From assembly GCA_003574785.1 (NCBI GenBank), contig QORU01000004.1:310001-374000 (forward strand): a stretch of DNA of 64,000 nt, given 5' to 3'. The notes under the pieces are model-generated. The model was not told the DNA's origin, searched no databases, and saw nothing but the letters and a program-made list of their open reading frames with translations. The position numbers and the translations under genes were made by a program. Shown one piece after another: positions 62,984-64,000 of this stretch. Numbering within the stretch: position 1 is the first letter of the stretch; each line of letters starts with the position of its first letter. The DNA comes from Taklimakanibacter deserti (lineage in GTDB: Bacteria; Pseudomonadota; Alphaproteobacteria; Rhizobiales; Aestuariivirgaceae).

Positions 62984-63298
62984 ATGAGATTGTTGACCCG
63001 TCAAATCTCGATCCTGCTGTTTTTGGGCGCGGCTCCGATGGCCGCTCATGGCGCAGAGCCCTTGAGCAAATCGGACTCATCCACGGTCAAGATCGAGAGA
63101 ATCGGCACTCTGGGCCTGGAGAAAGCGCAGAAAGGCGATGGCGCGATCGCGATCTTCACGCCGCTCGAGGCAAAGGTGATCACCTGCAGCGGCTCATGCG
63201 GTGGCCAGCCCGTCGGAAGCTGGACATGCCCCGCCGACCAGAGCTGCTCGCTCGATTGCACGACGAACCCGCCGACCAGGTCCTGCTATACGCCATAA
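62984..63298 (+). CDS. Small secreted cysteine-rich protein
   Basis: This is 104 residues from an ATG with AAGGAG eight bases upstream. Residues 1-24 are a Sec signal peptide (ISILLFLGAAPMAAHGAE). The last 37 residues carry six Cys (CSGSCGGQPVGSWTC, then SCSLDC and SCYTP), suggesting disulfides in the periplasm or outside. I do not recognise a family. Confidence 0.6.
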   Translation: MRLLTRQISILLFLGAAPMAAHGAEPLSKSDSSTVKIERIGTLGLEKAQKGDGAIAIFTPLEAKVITCSGSCGGQPVGSWTCPADQSCSLDCTTNPPTRSCYTP

Positions 63299-63425
63299 GT
63301 GAGAGGCGCCGATGTCCGGCGCGCCGCCACATAAATGTCAAAGGTGCGGGATATATGTGTCGCTCCTGCCCGACAGCCTTCTTGTCGAAACGGCTCAGCG
63401 TTGGGAATCGGTCCGGAGGTCACAC

Positions 63426-64000
63426 GTGCCGATTAAGCTCTTTATATTGGGCGCCGTGCGCTTGCATCGCGACGGATTAGCCCTTCAACTTGAACGCTGT
63501 TCGAATGTGCAGGTCATCGGCACAGGCATGTTGGACGACGCGATACGGTCGCTTCGATCGGTTCCTGCTGATGTTGCATTGCTCGATACGGTCCAGCTTG
63601 AAATCACCGCGGTGGTTGATGCCTTGCGGCAATCGCTCCGGCAGCTCCGGATTGTCGCGATCGGCGTGCGCGAGGTCGAAAGCGAGGTGCTTGCCTGCGC
63701 GGCCGCCGGCGTTGACGGCTACGTGCGGAGGGATGCCGCGGCCGACGAAGTCGTCACCGTTGTTGAAAGCGTCATGCACAACGAACTGATTTGCTCGCCC
63801 AAGGTCGCCGCGTCGCTGTATCATTCGGTTGCTGCGCAGGGCGCCAATGGCGGCGCTGCACTGACGGTTCGCGAGCTTCAGGTCGTCGAGTTGATGGGTC
63901 GCGGCCTATCCAACAAGGAGATCTCCCAAAATCTCCACATCGAGACCTGTACCGCCAAGAATCACGTCCAGAACATATTGCAGAAGCTCGGCGTCCACCG
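63426..64000 (+). CDS. NarL/FixJ-type response regulator (partial, 3' end beyond right edge)
   Basis: It starts at a GTG at 63426 with GGAGG six bases upstream and stays open to the window edge (191 codons). Residues 1-120 form a receiver-like domain with a candidate phospho-acceptor Asp in ADVALLDTVQ. The acidic pair usual after strand 1 is missing (FILGAVRLHRDGLAL), and the conserved Lys is Arg in GYVRRDAAADE. The C-terminal LuxR HTH reads LTVRELQVVELMGRGLSNKE then ISQNLHIETCTAKNHVQNIL. It may be a phosphorylation-independent regulator. Confidence 0.85.
   Translation, partial: MPIKLFILGAVRLHRDGLALQLERCSNVQVIGTGMLDDAIRSLRSVPADVALLDTVQLEITAVVDALRQSLRQLRIVAIGVREVESEVLACAAAGVDGYVRRDAAADEVVTVVESVMHNELICSPKVAASLYHSVAAQGANGGAALTVRELQVVELMGRGLSNKEISQNLHIETCTAKNHVQNILQKLGVH

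Noticed and set aside
62805..63080. 92-residue N-terminal extension of gamma-glutamyltransferase
   Set aside because: A signal peptide with a GGGGAAG ribosome-binding site begins at 62804, so the extension is untranslated leader.

Overview
The window is GC-rich, tightly packed chromosomal DNA from an alphaproteobacterium, most likely a member of the Hyphomicrobiales (Rhizobiales). The evidence is the aapJQM amino-acid transporter, a choX-type choline-binding protein, many solute-binding-protein ABC systems, and palindromic intergenic repeats of a type common in rhizobia. I see no tRNA or rRNA gene, insertion sequence, phage gene, CRISPR array or plasmid function. It reads as a catabolic and transport-rich stretch: at least six ABC import systems, each beside its own regulator and enzymes.

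Layout. 1-3241 (minus): aapJ-aapQ-aapM, with aapM cut by the left edge. 3775-11009 (minus): a kdp potassium-uptake operon in the order 27-aa small ORF, kdpF, kdpA, kdpB, kdpC, kdpD, with no kdpE. 11178-14202 (minus): a four-gene cassette of three short-chain dehydrogenases and a cupin carrying the metal-ligand pattern of DddQ-type DMSP lyases. 14427-19988 (plus): urtABCDE urea transporter behind a near-consensus sigma-54 promoter. 19999-21261 (minus): an ankyrin-VOC fusion. 21531-25488 (plus): a polyamine-type ABC system. 25490-35263 (minus): seven closely spaced genes, acxA-acxB-acxC (acetone-carboxylase type), a choline-sulfatase-type sulfatase, a peptide-type binding protein, an SDR and choX, with a divergent LuxR-type regulator at 35329.

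37329-43880 (plus): a ROK regulator, then a sugar ABC system without its ATPase, a BadF-type kinase and an SIS-domain protein, probably for an amino sugar. 43973-50210: a GNAT gene, a ribose-type ABC operon (minus) ending in a metallo-beta-lactamase-fold hydrolase, and a divergent LacI regulator. 50182-52441 (minus): TetR, acyl-CoA dehydrogenase and a MaoC hydratase. 52574-58381 (plus): a second ribose-type ABC operon ending in an M28 peptidase. 58382-62804 (minus): aldo/keto reductase, GMC oxidoreductase and gamma-glutamyltransferase. At the right edge are a small secreted Cys-rich protein and a truncated response regulator.

Three themes stand out. First, four ABC operons carry a hairpin or REP-like palindromic element at the junction between binding-protein gene and permease gene, the place where binding-protein mRNA would be stabilised. 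Second, operator-like motifs recur beside the regulators: a ROK-type motif at 37299 and 38558, a TetR-type motif at 52531 and 59437, and a LacI-type palindrome at 49053. Third, the acx-sulfatase-SDR-choX cluster reads like a complete route (sulfate ester, alcohol, ketone, carboxylation) that I do not recognise as a described gene arrangement. Functions are assigned from motifs and remembered family sequences only; no database search was run.
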